The position numbers were made by a program, and so were the translations under genes. Under the pieces are notes generated by a model that was given only the letters and a program-made list of their open reading frames with translations, had not been told where the DNA came from and searched no databases. Shown here piece by piece: positions 8,072 to 15,640 of a stretch of DNA of 64,000 bases (positions within the stretch are counted from its first letter, which is position 1; each line of letters starts with the position of its first letter). This DNA is from DASZTV01 sp035550655 (GTDB taxonomy: Bacteria; Actinomycetota; Actinomycetes; JAFAQI01). Where the stretch lies: contig DASZOU010000033.1 in assembly GCA_035550655.1 (NCBI GenBank), positions 310,001 through 374,000 on the forward strand, given 5' to 3'.

Positions 8072-8134
8072 CGTCGAGCCCAACGAAATCGGCGTCTCAG
8101 CGGCGCGGAGACGTCCAGAACGTTGGGCTCGACG
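8072..8134. terminator. Large hairpin after the P450 operon
   Basis: Perfect 14-bp arms CGTCGAGCCCAACG (8072-8085 and 8121-8134) with inner arms CGTCTC/GAGACG (8093-8098, 8108-8113). It lies 17 bp past the P450 stop and before the SQR-like gene, so it probably separates two minus-strand operons. It has no T-run, as is usual for actinobacterial terminators. Confidence 0.6.
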
Positions 8135-8150
8135 AGTACTTGCTGCGGGG

Positions 8151-9368
8151 CTAGAAGCGGACGTGGATCGCGGCGGGTGACCGGAACGCGACGCCGGCGA
8201 TCTTCGGGGCGTCGTACGACGGGTCCAGCGCGAGGTTCGGGATCCGGTCGAAGAGCATCCCGAGCGCGACCGCCGACTCCATCCGGGCCAGGTGCATGCC
8301 CAGGCACATGTGCGGCCCGTGCCCGAAAGTGAGGTGCGACAGCCCCTCGCGATGCGGGTTGAACTCGTCGGGGTTGTCGAACTTCGCGGGGTCGCGGTTG
8401 GCCGAGGCGATGCTCACGTTGACGCCGTCACCGGCCTTGATCGCGACGCCGGCCACCTCGGTGTCGACGACGCAGATGCGCACGAGCGCCGTGATCGGCG
8501 GCTCCCAGCGCAGCCCTTCCTCGATCGCCGTCCGCAACGCCGCCTCGTCGCCGCGCACCTCGTCCAGATAGTGCGGATGGGTGAGCAGCGCGACGAGCAG
8601 GTTGCCTGAGGAGCGGTACGTCGTCTCCACGCCGGCGGGCAGGATCAGCAGCAGAAACGAGAAGATCTCCTCGTCGGTGAGCCGCTGCCCGTCGATCTCG
8701 GCGCCCGCTAGTGCCGACATCAGATCGTCCTGCGGGTTGGCACGCCGATCGTCGAGGATCGGCGTGAAGTACTCGCGCAGCTGGACGGCTGCCTTCGTCC
8801 CGGTGTCCCAGTCGTAGACCACGTTGAGCAGCTCGATCGACAGCCGCTGGAAACGGCGGTAGTCCGACCGCGGCAGGCCGATCATCCGCGCGATCACCTG
8901 CACCGGGAACGCGAAGGTGAACTCCTTCACCAGCTCCGCATGGCCGCGCCCCTCGAACGACGAGATCAGCTCGTCGCATACCACCTCGACCAGCTCCGTG
9001 CGCCAGTGGTCGAGCATCTTCTGCCGGAACGCCGGCGTCGCCAGCAGCCGGTGCGCGCGATGCTCGGCCCCGTCCATCTGCAGCATGGTCCGGCCCATGA
9101 CCACGCCCATGATGTCGGCGTACAGCGAGGTGCTGAAGCGCTCGGAGTCGCTGAGCACCTCCGACACCGCTGCGTGACTGAGTGCGGTGAAGCCGGTCGG
9201 CGCGGTGTTCATCGTCTGCGTCTCATCGCTGAACGGGTTGCCGGGCATCACCGCGCATTTCCCGCGCCACTCGGCGTAGCGCTCGTGGACGTTGTCGATG
9301 TCCTTGAGCAGGCCGTCCTGCAGCTCGTTGGGATCGAAGTCGTCGACTTCGGCCGCGAGCTCCGTCAT
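8151..9368 (-). CDS. Cytochrome P450
   Basis: A 405-residue bacterial class P450. The I-helix AGVETTYRSS (about residue 250), the K-helix EGLRWEPP and the heme-binding loop FGHGPHMCLGMH with the cysteine ligand are intact. It needs an external ferredoxin and reductase, which are not adjacent. ATG 9368 overlaps the stop of the deacylase-like gene (ATGA), so the two are co-translated. The substrate is unknown; neighbouring amidohydrolases suggest a role in degrading a complex organic compound rather than biosynthesis. Confidence 0.93.
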   Translation of the reverse strand: MTELAAEVDDFDPNELQDGLLKDIDNVHERYAEWRGKCAVMPGNPFSDETQTMNTAPTGFTALSHAAVSEVLSDSERFSTSLYADIMGVVMGRTMLQMDGAEHRAHRLLATPAFRQKMLDHWRTELVEVVCDELISSFEGRGHAELVKEFTFAFPVQVIARMIGLPRSDYRRFQRLSIELLNVVYDWDTGTKAAVQLREYFTPILDDRRANPQDDLMSALAGAEIDGQRLTDEEIFSFLLLILPAGVETTYRSSGNLLVALLTHPHYLDEVRGDEAALRTAIEEGLRWEPPITALVRICVVDTEVAGVAIKAGDGVNVSIASANRDPAKFDNPDEFNPHREGLSHLTFGHGPHMCLGMHLARMESAVALGMLFDRIPNLALDPSYDAPKIAGVAFRSPAAIHVRF

Positions 9369-11098
9369 GCGGCGTCGCCCCTCGCCGACACGGATACCGT
9401 GTCGCGACCGGAGCGGAGGAGGGTGCCCGGCAGCGCGCCGGTCGCCGTACCGTCCTTGCAGACCTCTACGCCGCCGACAATCACCGACGTGATGCCTTCG
9501 GCCTCGGCATAGAGCCGCCAGGCGCCGCCCGGCAGGTCGTAGCGGGTGCGCTCGACACCGTGGTCGACCGTGTCGGGATCGAACATGACGATGTCGGCGT
9601 GTGCGCCCTCGGCGATCCGACCGCGATCCACCAGTCCGTACAGCCGCGCGGGCACATCAGAGAGCAGATGCACCGCCTCTTCGACGGAGACCACCTGATG
9701 CTTGCGCACCGCGTTGGCGAGCAGTGAGGTCGAGTAGATCGCGCCGCACATCATGTCGAGGTGCGCGCCCGCGTCGGAGGCACCGACCACGGCGTAAGGG
9801 TTGCGCCACACCTCGGCTCGGGTCTGCCAGTCCTCGAGAGTCTCTCCCGGCATGTCCGGTGACAGGCCGGTCCGCAGCCCGTCCGCAATCACGAAGTCGA
9901 GCAGCGCGTCGAACGAGTCCTGGTTGCGAGCCTTCGCGACGTCACCGATCGTCTTGCCTTCGAACTCGGCGTTCTCCGGCGCGAAGGTCTCGGTGATCTT
10001 CAGCCGGTGCCACTTCGACAGCGCGCCGATCAGACCGGCGTCGGGCGACCGAGCGCCATCGTTGAGCCGCTTGCGCTCCGCCGGGTCGGCGAGCACCTTC
10101 ATCCGCTGCTCGACCGGCAGGTGCATCGTCTCCCGCCAGCCAGGCAACCCGTCGAGCACGAAGCCGGAGAGGAACGACAACCGGATCTTCATCGAGTGCG
10201 GCATCGTCAGCGCGATCAACCGGCCGCCGCCGTCCGCCACCCGCTGGGACGCCTCGAGCTGCTTGTGCACCTGGTCGCGCATCAGCGCCGACACCGCCAG
10301 GACGTTCCAGTTGATCGGGCGGTCGGCAGCGGTCGACATCGCCGTGAGCAGCGCGATCTCTTCGTCGCTGAAACCGGCAAGACAACCGGGAACGATCGCC
10401 TCGAGCGTCGTGCCCTCGTGTTCTCCGGTCGCGCGTGCGAGCGCGACCAGCTCGTCGTACGCCGCGTGGCGCGACGGGACGGGGTCACCGGCGCCGTCGT
10501 TGTGGGTCGGCGACTGCGAGGTGGAGAAGCCGAGCGCGCCGGCGTCGAGCGCCTCGTGCAGCAGTTCCGTCATCCGCTTGAGCTGCTCGTCGGTCGCCTC
10601 CGAGCCGACCGACGCGTCACCCATCGCGACCCGGCGCAAGGCCGAGTGACCGACCAGGAACCCGGCGTTGACGGCGATCTTGCCCTCGAGCGTGTCGAGC
10701 CAGTCGGCATACGACGACCAGCTCCACGACAGGCCCTGTTGCAGCGCCTCGAGCGGCATCCCCTCGACGCGGGCGAGCAGCTTCGTCAGGTACTCGGCGT
10801 GCTCGGCGCCGGCCGGCGCAAGCGTGAACCCGCAGTTGCCGCCGATGACGGTCGTGACACCGTGCTGCACCGACGGGCTGGCGGTCGGATCCCAGGCGAG
10901 CTGCGCGTCGTAGTGGGTGTGGATGTCGACGAAGCCCGGCGCGACGACCAGCCCATCCGCGTCGACGGTTCGCGCCGCGGACTCGTCGCTGTCACCGATC
11001 GACACGATCCGGCCGTCACGTATCCCGACATCGGTGACTTTGCCCGGCGTACCGGTGCCGTCGACGACGGTCCCCCCGCGGATCAGCAGGTCGAGCAC
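9365..11098 (-). CDS. N-acyl-D-amino-acid deacylase-like amidohydrolase
   Basis: A 577-residue amidohydrolase of the D-aminoacylase/dihydroorotase type. The start LLIRGGTVVDGTG, metal-binding GFVDIHTHYDAQLAWDP, GGNCGFTLAP, the late GASDAGAHLDMMC with the catalytic Asp, and the C-terminal VIVGGVEVCKDG strand are all in order. Such proteins are common beside catabolic clusters in actinobacteria and their true substrates are mostly unknown. AAGGAG lies 5 bases before GTG 11098, in an unusually AT-rich stretch (TATATATA) that may hold the promoter -10 region. Confidence 0.9.
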   Translation of the reverse strand: MLDLLIRGGTVVDGTGTPGKVTDVGIRDGRIVSIGDSDESAARTVDADGLVVAPGFVDIHTHYDAQLAWDPTASPSVQHGVTTVIGGNCGFTLAPAGAEHAEYLTKLLARVEGMPLEALQQGLSWSWSSYADWLDTLEGKIAVNAGFLVGHSALRRVAMGDASVGSEATDEQLKRMTELLHEALDAGALGFSTSQSPTHNDGAGDPVPSRHAAYDELVALARATGEHEGTTLEAIVPGCLAGFSDEEIALLTAMSTAADRPINWNVLAVSALMRDQVHKQLEASQRVADGGGRLIALTMPHSMKIRLSFLSGFVLDGLPGWRETMHLPVEQRMKVLADPAERKRLNDGARSPDAGLIGALSKWHRLKITETFAPENAEFEGKTIGDVAKARNQDSFDALLDFVIADGLRTGLSPDMPGETLEDWQTRAEVWRNPYAVVGASDAGAHLDMMCGAIYSTSLLANAVRKHQVVSVEEAVHLLSDVPARLYGLVDRGRIAEGAHADIVMFDPDTVDHGVERTRYDLPGGAWRLYAEAEGITSVIVGGVEVCKDGTATGALPGTLLRSGRDTVSVSARGDAA

Positions 11099-11144
11099 GC
11101 GCTCTCCTTATATATAGGCGCTGCAGTCGAAGCGCGGATTCCCG

Positions 11145-12332
11145 TCAAGCGGACAACCAGCCGGCATCCGGCAGTGGGTGGCGGAACAGTCCGGCGGCGT
11201 TGCGGTGCGTGATCTTCGCGATGTCGTCGGCGGACAGGTGCTTGAGGTTCGCCGCCACGACGTCCTGCGTATCGGGCCACGTCGAGTCAGCGTGCGGGTA
11301 GTCGCTCTCGACGAGGATGTGGTCGACGCCGATCGCGCTCGCGGTCCCGAACGCCGTCGGGTCGTCGATCGAGCAGAACCAGAAGTTGCGCTTGAGCACC
11401 TCGCTGGGGAGCAGGTCGCTTCGCCACGACCCGCCTTCCGACCCTGACGCGGAGTGCGCAAGAACGAAGTCGGCGCGGTCGGCGAGCATCCCCACCCATC
11501 CGAGCCCGCCTTCGGCCAGCATGATGTTGAGCTTCGGGAAGCGCACCGGCACCTGCGACCACAGCCAGTCCGCCGCGGCGATCAGCGCGTGCGCGGGGAA
11601 CAGCGTCGTGATCGCCTCGAACGGCATGTCCGGCGACGGGAACGGCGCCCACTGCGCCGAGCCGGTGTGCAGGCACAAGACGGTGCCGGTTTCCTCACAC
11701 GCCGCGAAGAACGGGTCCCACTTCCCGGTGTGCAGTGACCCGATGCCGGAGTGCGCCGGCAGCTCAGGGAAGCTGACCGCCTTGAAGCCGCGGGCGGCGT
11801 TGCGTCGTACCTCTTCCGCGGCGAGCTCGACGTCGGCGAGCCACGGGATCTGCAACGGGATGATCCGCTCCGGGTAGGAGCCGGCCCACACGTCGAGGTG
11901 GTAGTCGTTCCAGGCGCGAAGTACGGCGAGGCCGAGCTCCGGGTCCTCGCTCTTCCAGAACACGGTGCCCGCAAAGCCGGCGATCAGCGACGGGAAGTTC
12001 AGCGACGCCCAGATCCCAGCCAGGTCCATGTCGGCGATGCGGGCGTCGATGTCCCAGCAGCCCTTGCGCATCTCGTCGAAGCGCGCGGGCTCCATCGACC
12101 ACTCTTCCTTGGGCCGGCCGATCACTGCGTTCAGGCCGACGTTCGGGTACTCCTTGCCCTCGTACACCCACGTCTGGGAGCCGCCGGCCTTCTCGACGAT
12201 GTGCGGCGCGCGGTCTTGCAAGGCCGCCGGGAGCCGACCCTCGAACATGTCCGCAGGCTCGATGATGTGGTCGTCCACGGAGATGACGACATGCTGCCTG
12301 GCACGCGGCGCCGGATCCGGCAGCAGTCCCAC
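11145..12332 (-). CDS. Amidohydrolase family 2 metal-dependent hydrolase
   Basis: A 395-residue TIM-barrel hydrolase of the amidohydrolase-2 (ACMSD-like) family. The motifs are ISVDDHIIEPADMF near the N-terminus, CLHTGSAQWAPFPS mid-protein and HILVESDYPHADSTWP with the catalytic Asp near the C-terminus. The family performs decarboxylations, hydrations or ring-derived acid hydrolyses in aromatic and steroid breakdown. The ISVDDH motif must be included, which leaves GTG 12332 as the only sensible start; it lies only 2 bases from the palindrome at 12335-12352, so the transcript may be leaderless or very short-leadered. Confidence 0.87.
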   Translation of the reverse strand: MGLLPDPAPRARQHVVISVDDHIIEPADMFEGRLPAALQDRAPHIVEKAGGSQTWVYEGKEYPNVGLNAVIGRPKEEWSMEPARFDEMRKGCWDIDARIADMDLAGIWASLNFPSLIAGFAGTVFWKSEDPELGLAVLRAWNDYHLDVWAGSYPERIIPLQIPWLADVELAAEEVRRNAARGFKAVSFPELPAHSGIGSLHTGKWDPFFAACEETGTVLCLHTGSAQWAPFPSPDMPFEAITTLFPAHALIAAADWLWSQVPVRFPKLNIMLAEGGLGWVGMLADRADFVLAHSASGSEGGSWRSDLLPSEVLKRNFWFCSIDDPTAFGTASAIGVDHILVESDYPHADSTWPDTQDVVAANLKHLSADDIAKITHRNAAGLFRHPLPDAGWLSA

Positions 12333-12334
12333 AA

Positions 12335-12352
12335 CCTGACGCTAACGTCAGG
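12335..12352. promoter_or_regulatory. Operator-like palindrome CCTGACG-N4-CGTCAGG
   Basis: A perfect 7-bp inverted repeat with a four-base centre directly upstream of the amidohydrolase start. The form is typical of TetR-family operators. It sits between divergent genes and would block the minus-strand promoter when bound. Confidence 0.5.
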
Positions 12353-12420
12353 GTTTGGGCCGGTCAACGCCAGTGCCGAGCACGGCTCGAACGATCTGGT
12401 CACCAACGGTCGCCCTAGTC

Positions 12421-12460
12421 GGGACCTTCGGCCCTCGTACCAGCCAGCCGCTATGCCGAA
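12421..12460 (+). promoter_or_regulatory. Promoter region of the first zinc-ribbon gene
   Basis: The palindromic box GGGACCTTCGGCCC (12421-12434) is followed by CTCG (12434-12437), a 17-base spacer and GCCGAA (12455-12460). The same layout with identical spacing precedes the zinc-ribbon gene at 13491. GCCGAA resembles the GCCGAT core of -10 elements used by FliA/WhiG-type sigma factors, and the box resembles DevR/DosR-type sites (GGGAC-N4-GTCCC). Both identities are inference. The ATG is 53 bp downstream. Confidence 0.5.
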
Positions 12461-12513
12461 GGATCTATCGGTCGGCTTGCCACGGGGCAACCCAGCGTCC
12501 ACCGGAGATCGTC

Positions 12514-12897
12514 ATGTCACTGTGCCCACGGTGCGGAACCGGTCTGCAGATCTCGGCTACGGTCTGCACCGCCTGCTGCTACGTCCTCGACATCGGCGGG
12601 GCGAACGAGTCGCCGGCCGAGCCGGCCCGCCCCGACGTCGGTGGTGCCACGCCAGCCCGCGCGAACCCCGACGTCCTCCCGGTTGCGATCGTCCCAGAAC
12701 CCGAGCCCGCCACGGCTGGGCTCGGCAACGGCCTCGGCATCCCCACTCAGCGCTCCGCCGCCTTCAAGCCGCTTCGGATCTCGACGACGCCGCCGCCTCC
12801 CAACCCCTACCTCGCCGCCGAGCGCCGGCTGCAGGCGCGCTATCGCGCCGCTCTCGCCGAGCAGAGGCGCTCCCACCCAGATGCCGTCGAGAACTAG
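12514..12897 (+). CDS. Zinc-ribbon protein with NPYLAA tail motif
   Basis: A 127-residue protein of no named family. It opens directly with a CxxC-x12-CxxC-like ribbon, MSLCPRCGTGLQISATVCTA followed by CC, then a long proline/alanine-rich disordered region and a basic C-terminal helix starting PPPPNPYLAAERRLQ. The same design, ribbon first and an NP(Y/F)LAA motif near the end, recurs at 13491; the gene at 28561 has the ribbon and a looser MPPNPFAKG. No membrane segment is seen, so it should be cytoplasmic. GGAG lies 7 bases before ATG 12514, which rules out the longer frame from 12355. Likely a partner of the ribbon-bearing membrane proteins downstream. Confidence 0.7.
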   Translation: MSLCPRCGTGLQISATVCTACCYVLDIGGANESPAEPARPDVGGATPARANPDVLPVAIVPEPEPATAGLGNGLGIPTQRSAAFKPLRISTTPPPPNPYLAAERRLQARYRAALAEQRRSHPDAVEN

Positions 12898-12967
12898 TCA
12901 GATTTCGTCATGGGAATCGCGACCTCCGACTCCTGACAATCGAGATTCACGGTCGGAATCTGGGCAT

Positions 12968-13339
12968 ATGGCCACCAGGCATCAGGCGTTCCAGGATCGC
13001 TGGGCCATGCGCAAGCTGACCTCGACGCCGTACTTCGCGGATCCAAGCGACGCGAACGACAGCCTCGGGCTGCACGCGGGGTCAAGCCGCGAGCGCATCC
13101 GGGAGACCGATGAGGCCACCATCGAGGTCCCGGAGTACCGCATCGACCGCATTCCCCTGCCACGGGACCCCGAGCAGCGGTTCGGTGGTGGCCTCGGCAC
13201 CGCGACGGTGCGCGACGTCTCCGCCCACCCGATTCGGGCGCGGCTGCGCCACTTCGACGTCCTGACGGTTGTCGCGGTCAGCTTCGTCGCGGCAGTGGCG
13301 ATCGTGATCCTGACCCTCGTCGCGACGTTCCGCTACTGA
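12968..13339 (+). CDS. Small tail-anchored membrane protein
   Basis: A 123-residue protein with a hydrophilic, charged N-terminal region (ERIRETDEATIEVPEYRID) and a single C-terminal membrane helix (VLTVVAVSFVAAVAIVILTL) followed by only a few residues, so it would be tail-anchored with its bulk in the cytoplasm. No family is recognised. ATG 12968 lacks a clear ribosome site; ATG 13009 (MRKLTSTPYF) is a possible shorter start. It sits between two zinc-ribbon genes and may belong to the same envelope system. Confidence 0.6.
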   Translation: MATRHQAFQDRWAMRKLTSTPYFADPSDANDSLGLHAGSSRERIRETDEATIEVPEYRIDRIPLPRDPEQRFGGGLGTATVRDVSAHPIRARLRHFDVLTVVAVSFVAAVAIVILTLVATFRY

Positions 13340-13407
13340 CCGCACGCCTCGGCGGCGCCCGAGCCGCCCGATGTGCGGCGATTTGATCCGCCCTGGCTAT
13401 GCCGCTT

Positions 13408-13447
13408 GGGACCTTGGTCCCTCGTGAGCAGCCGGCTTCTTGCCGAG
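13408..13447 (+). promoter_or_regulatory. Promoter region of the second zinc-ribbon gene
   Basis: GGGACCTTGGTCCC (13408-13421), a 14-bp palindrome but for the two central pairs, runs into CTCG (13421-13424), a 17-base spacer and GCCGAG (13442-13447). Box sequence, order and spacing copy the region at 12421-12460, which argues for a shared regulator and sigma factor. The ATG is 43 bp downstream. Confidence 0.5.
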
Positions 13448-13490
13448 GATCTAAGCAGAAGGATTCGCGGGTAAGCAGCTGGAGGCTTCG

Positions 13491-13985
13491 ATGTCGCACT
13501 ACCACCACCACAGCAACAACGACTCGGTGGTGTGCCACCGCTGTGCCACGGTCATGCTTCCCGGAGCGACCGTCTGCACGAGCTGCTGCGCCCCACTCGA
13601 TGCGGTGACCCACCAACCGCTCGTGAACGCGGTGTCGGCGCCGATCGTGGCTGCGCTGCCAGAGCCGGCGGCCGTCGCCGCCGAGGAGCAAGCCACCGGC
13701 GAGATCGAAGGCATGTTCGGCCACTGGCCGTTCGGCGGTGCTGACGACGAGACCGTCGCCCAGGTCGCCCGCAACCTCGCTGCGTCCTCCGCCGCGGCCA
13801 CCGTCCGCAAGGAGCTCACGCACTTCTCGAGCTCGCAGGACGCCACCCACGTCATGCCCGCCATTCCCGCGCCTCGGGCGCACCGCGACAGCGCTGAGAT
13901 GCACTCGGTGCCGTCGACCGGCCCCAACCCGTTCCTCGCCGCGATCCGCAGCGCCGGCGAAGCGGCTGACCACCCGCAGAGGTAG
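13491..13985 (+). CDS. Zinc-ribbon protein with NPFLAA tail motif
   Basis: A 164-residue paralogue of the protein at 12514. After a His-rich start (MSHYHHHSNN) comes the ribbon VVCHRCATVMLPGATVCTSC, then a linker, a helical centre (DDETVAQVARNLAASSAAAT) and the C-terminal GPNPFLAAIRSAGEA motif. The histidine run may add a metal site. No membrane segment or signal peptide is present. GCTGGAGG lies 7 bases before ATG 13491. The function is unknown; its promoter matches that of the 12514 gene, and the following genes put the same ribbon type on membrane anchors. Confidence 0.75.
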   Translation: MSHYHHHSNNDSVVCHRCATVMLPGATVCTSCCAPLDAVTHQPLVNAVSAPIVAALPEPAAVAAEEQATGEIEGMFGHWPFGGADDETVAQVARNLAASSAAATVRKELTHFSSSQDATHVMPAIPAPRAHRDSAEMHSVPSTGPNPFLAAIRSAGEAADHPQR

Positions 13986-14111
13986 CAGGCGCACCCCCGC
14001 CGGGGACGTAGCCGCTCGCGCGACTCGCGGGTCGCCAATCCGTCGCATTCAGGCCCCCTGGGTCGAAACAATGGGTCGGAGCGGTTCGAATCGACTGCGC
14101 GGGAGGCACTG

Positions 14112-14855
14112 GTGGAGTTCTGCCCGCGGTGTGCCTCGAGCGTCACGGACGGGGCAATGACGTGCGCGGCCTGCGGCGCTCCCCTCTGGCAGCCGCCCGC
14201 GTCGGTTCAGGACGTCGCGGTCACGCCGGCTCCCGTCGCGCTCGTGCTGCCCGCCCCGCTCGCAGTCACCCCGCCGCCGCTTCCGCCGCAGCGCGTCGCT
14301 GAGCCGCCGGGCCCACCGCCGACGCCGACTCCGCCCTCGCCGGCGCCACCTCCGGCACTACCCCCGCCGCCCACGACGCCGACACTGGTCATCCCCGCGG
14401 CCGGCCCGTCGATGCGACGCTCCAACTTGGTCGGCGGGGCGGGCGCCGTCGTCGCGATCCTCGTCGTCGTCGTGCTGATCGTCGCGTTGCCGGCACACGG
14501 TGCGAGGCACAACCGGCAGCCGGTCGTCGCGACCAGCGCGGCCGCGCAGTTCGACCTCCGTGCCCTTGCCGACGCCGAGGAGACCAACCTCACCGCAACC
14601 CGCGTCTACACGCCCGACACGACCGCACTGGCGGCCGCGGGCTATCAGCCGATGCCCGCGGAACCGGTGACGATCCTTGCCGGAATCAACCGCAAGTCGG
14701 GCTACTGCCTCCTCGGCACCGCGGGTGGCGCCTCGCCGTGGTTCGTCTACGACAGTGAGCAGGGCGGCCTGCTCAACCGCAGCTTCGCGAGCGAGGCGCT
14801 CGCGCGCCAGGCGTGTGCCGACACCGCGATCACCTCGTTCGTCCCCATCGGCTAG
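14112..14855 (+). CDS. Zinc ribbon, membrane helix and pilin-like head protein
   Basis: A 247-residue protein in four parts: an N-terminal ribbon (FCPRCASSVTDGAMTCAACG), a proline-rich spacer (residues 35-95), one membrane helix (VVAILVVVVLIVALP, about residues 112-130) and an extracellular domain. The domain has FDLRALADAEETNLTATRVY, SGYCLLG, WFVYDSEQGGL and a late cysteine (RQACADTA), a pattern also in the proteins at 14855 and 29173 and close to the C-terminal heads of actinobacterial type IV pilins. There is no prepilin cleavage site. GTG 14112 follows GGGAGG by 5 bases. The ribbon should be cytoplasmic and the head outside. Confidence 0.75.
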   Translation: MEFCPRCASSVTDGAMTCAACGAPLWQPPASVQDVAVTPAPVALVLPAPLAVTPPPLPPQRVAEPPGPPPTPTPPSPAPPPALPPPPTTPTLVIPAAGPSMRRSNLVGGAGAVVAILVVVVLIVALPAHGARHNRQPVVATSAAAQFDLRALADAEETNLTATRVYTPDTTALAAAGYQPMPAEPVTILAGINRKSGYCLLGTAGGASPWFVYDSEQGGLLNRSFASEALARQACADTAITSFVPIG

Positions 14856-15628
14856 TGGGGCCCTGCCCGCGCTGCGGCACTCGACTGCTGCCTGGCGCAC
14901 TCGCGTGCATCAACTGCGACCTGCCGCTCACGCCATCGGCGACCGAGCCGACGGAGGCGCCGAGCGGCGTCGATCCGCGATACTCGCCGTACGCCCCGAG
15001 CCCGAGTGGCTGGCCGCCGTACGGCGGGCCGCAGCCGGCGTACCCCGCCGGGCCGCCCGGCCCGGCACCGTGGTCGACCAACGGGCTGTCGATCGCGAGC
15101 GTGATCCTCAGCGTGGTGTGGCTCGGCGGGATCGGCAGCCTGGTCGCCGTCGTGTTCGGTCACGTCGCGCGCGGTCAGATCCGGAGGCGGCCGCAGCGCG
15201 GCGATGGGCTCGCCCTCGCCGGGCTGATCATCGGCTACCTCGGAGTGATCGGCGCGATCGTTTTCTGGTCGCTGCTGCCGACGATCATCGCAAGCAACCT
15301 GGTCCAGAACCAGCTGGTGCAGCAGGACCTGCGCAACGCCGCCGACGCCGAACGGAGCTACCAGCACGACAACGGCAGCTACACGCAAGACGGCACGAGC
15401 CTGCGCGCCGAAGGCTTCACGCCCCTCGGCCGCGACACGATCCTCCTCGCCTACAACACCGCCGCGGACGGCGGGTTCTGCATCGTTGGAGCGCACAACG
15501 GCAGCAGCGCGTGGTACCTCTACGACAGCAAGAACAACGGCCTGTCGACGCTCGTCTACGCCACCCAGGACGAGGCCGAGTCGCATTGCAGCGCGAACGT
15601 GAGCAACACCTACAACCCGATCAAGTAG
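14855..15628 (+). CDS. Zinc ribbon, DUF4190 and pilin-like head protein
   Basis: A 257-residue protein whose GTG start shares a base with the preceding stop (TAGTG), so both are made together. A ribbon (PCPRCGTRLLPGALACINCD) leads into a Pro/Tyr/Gly-rich stretch, then a DUF4190-type pair of membrane helices (SIASVILSVVWLGGIGSLVA and LALAGLIIGYLGVIGAIVFW) joined by a basic loop, then the extracellular head: QDLRNAADAERSYQHDNGSY, GGFCIVG, WYLYDSKNNGL and a terminal cysteine region. The head matches that of the 14112 protein. Such heads normally sit on prepilin N-termini, which are missing here. Confidence 0.75.
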   Translation: MGPCPRCGTRLLPGALACINCDLPLTPSATEPTEAPSGVDPRYSPYAPSPSGWPPYGGPQPAYPAGPPGPAPWSTNGLSIASVILSVVWLGGIGSLVAVVFGHVARGQIRRRPQRGDGLALAGLIIGYLGVIGAIVFWSLLPTIIASNLVQNQLVQQDLRNAADAERSYQHDNGSYTQDGTSLRAEGFTPLGRDTILLAYNTAADGGFCIVGAHNGSSAWYLYDSKNNGLSTLVYATQDEAESHCSANVSNTYNPIK

Positions 15629-15640
15629 CTCCCACTCGGG

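Noticed and set aside
8072..8134. tRNA or small RNA at the large hairpin
   Set aside because: No cloverleaf arms or conserved tRNA bases; simple long arms fit a terminator.
12421..13421. Calling the GGGACC boxes true DevR/DosR sites
   Set aside because: The centre and flanks differ from the consensus and no DevR gene is in the window; only the shared layout is claimed.
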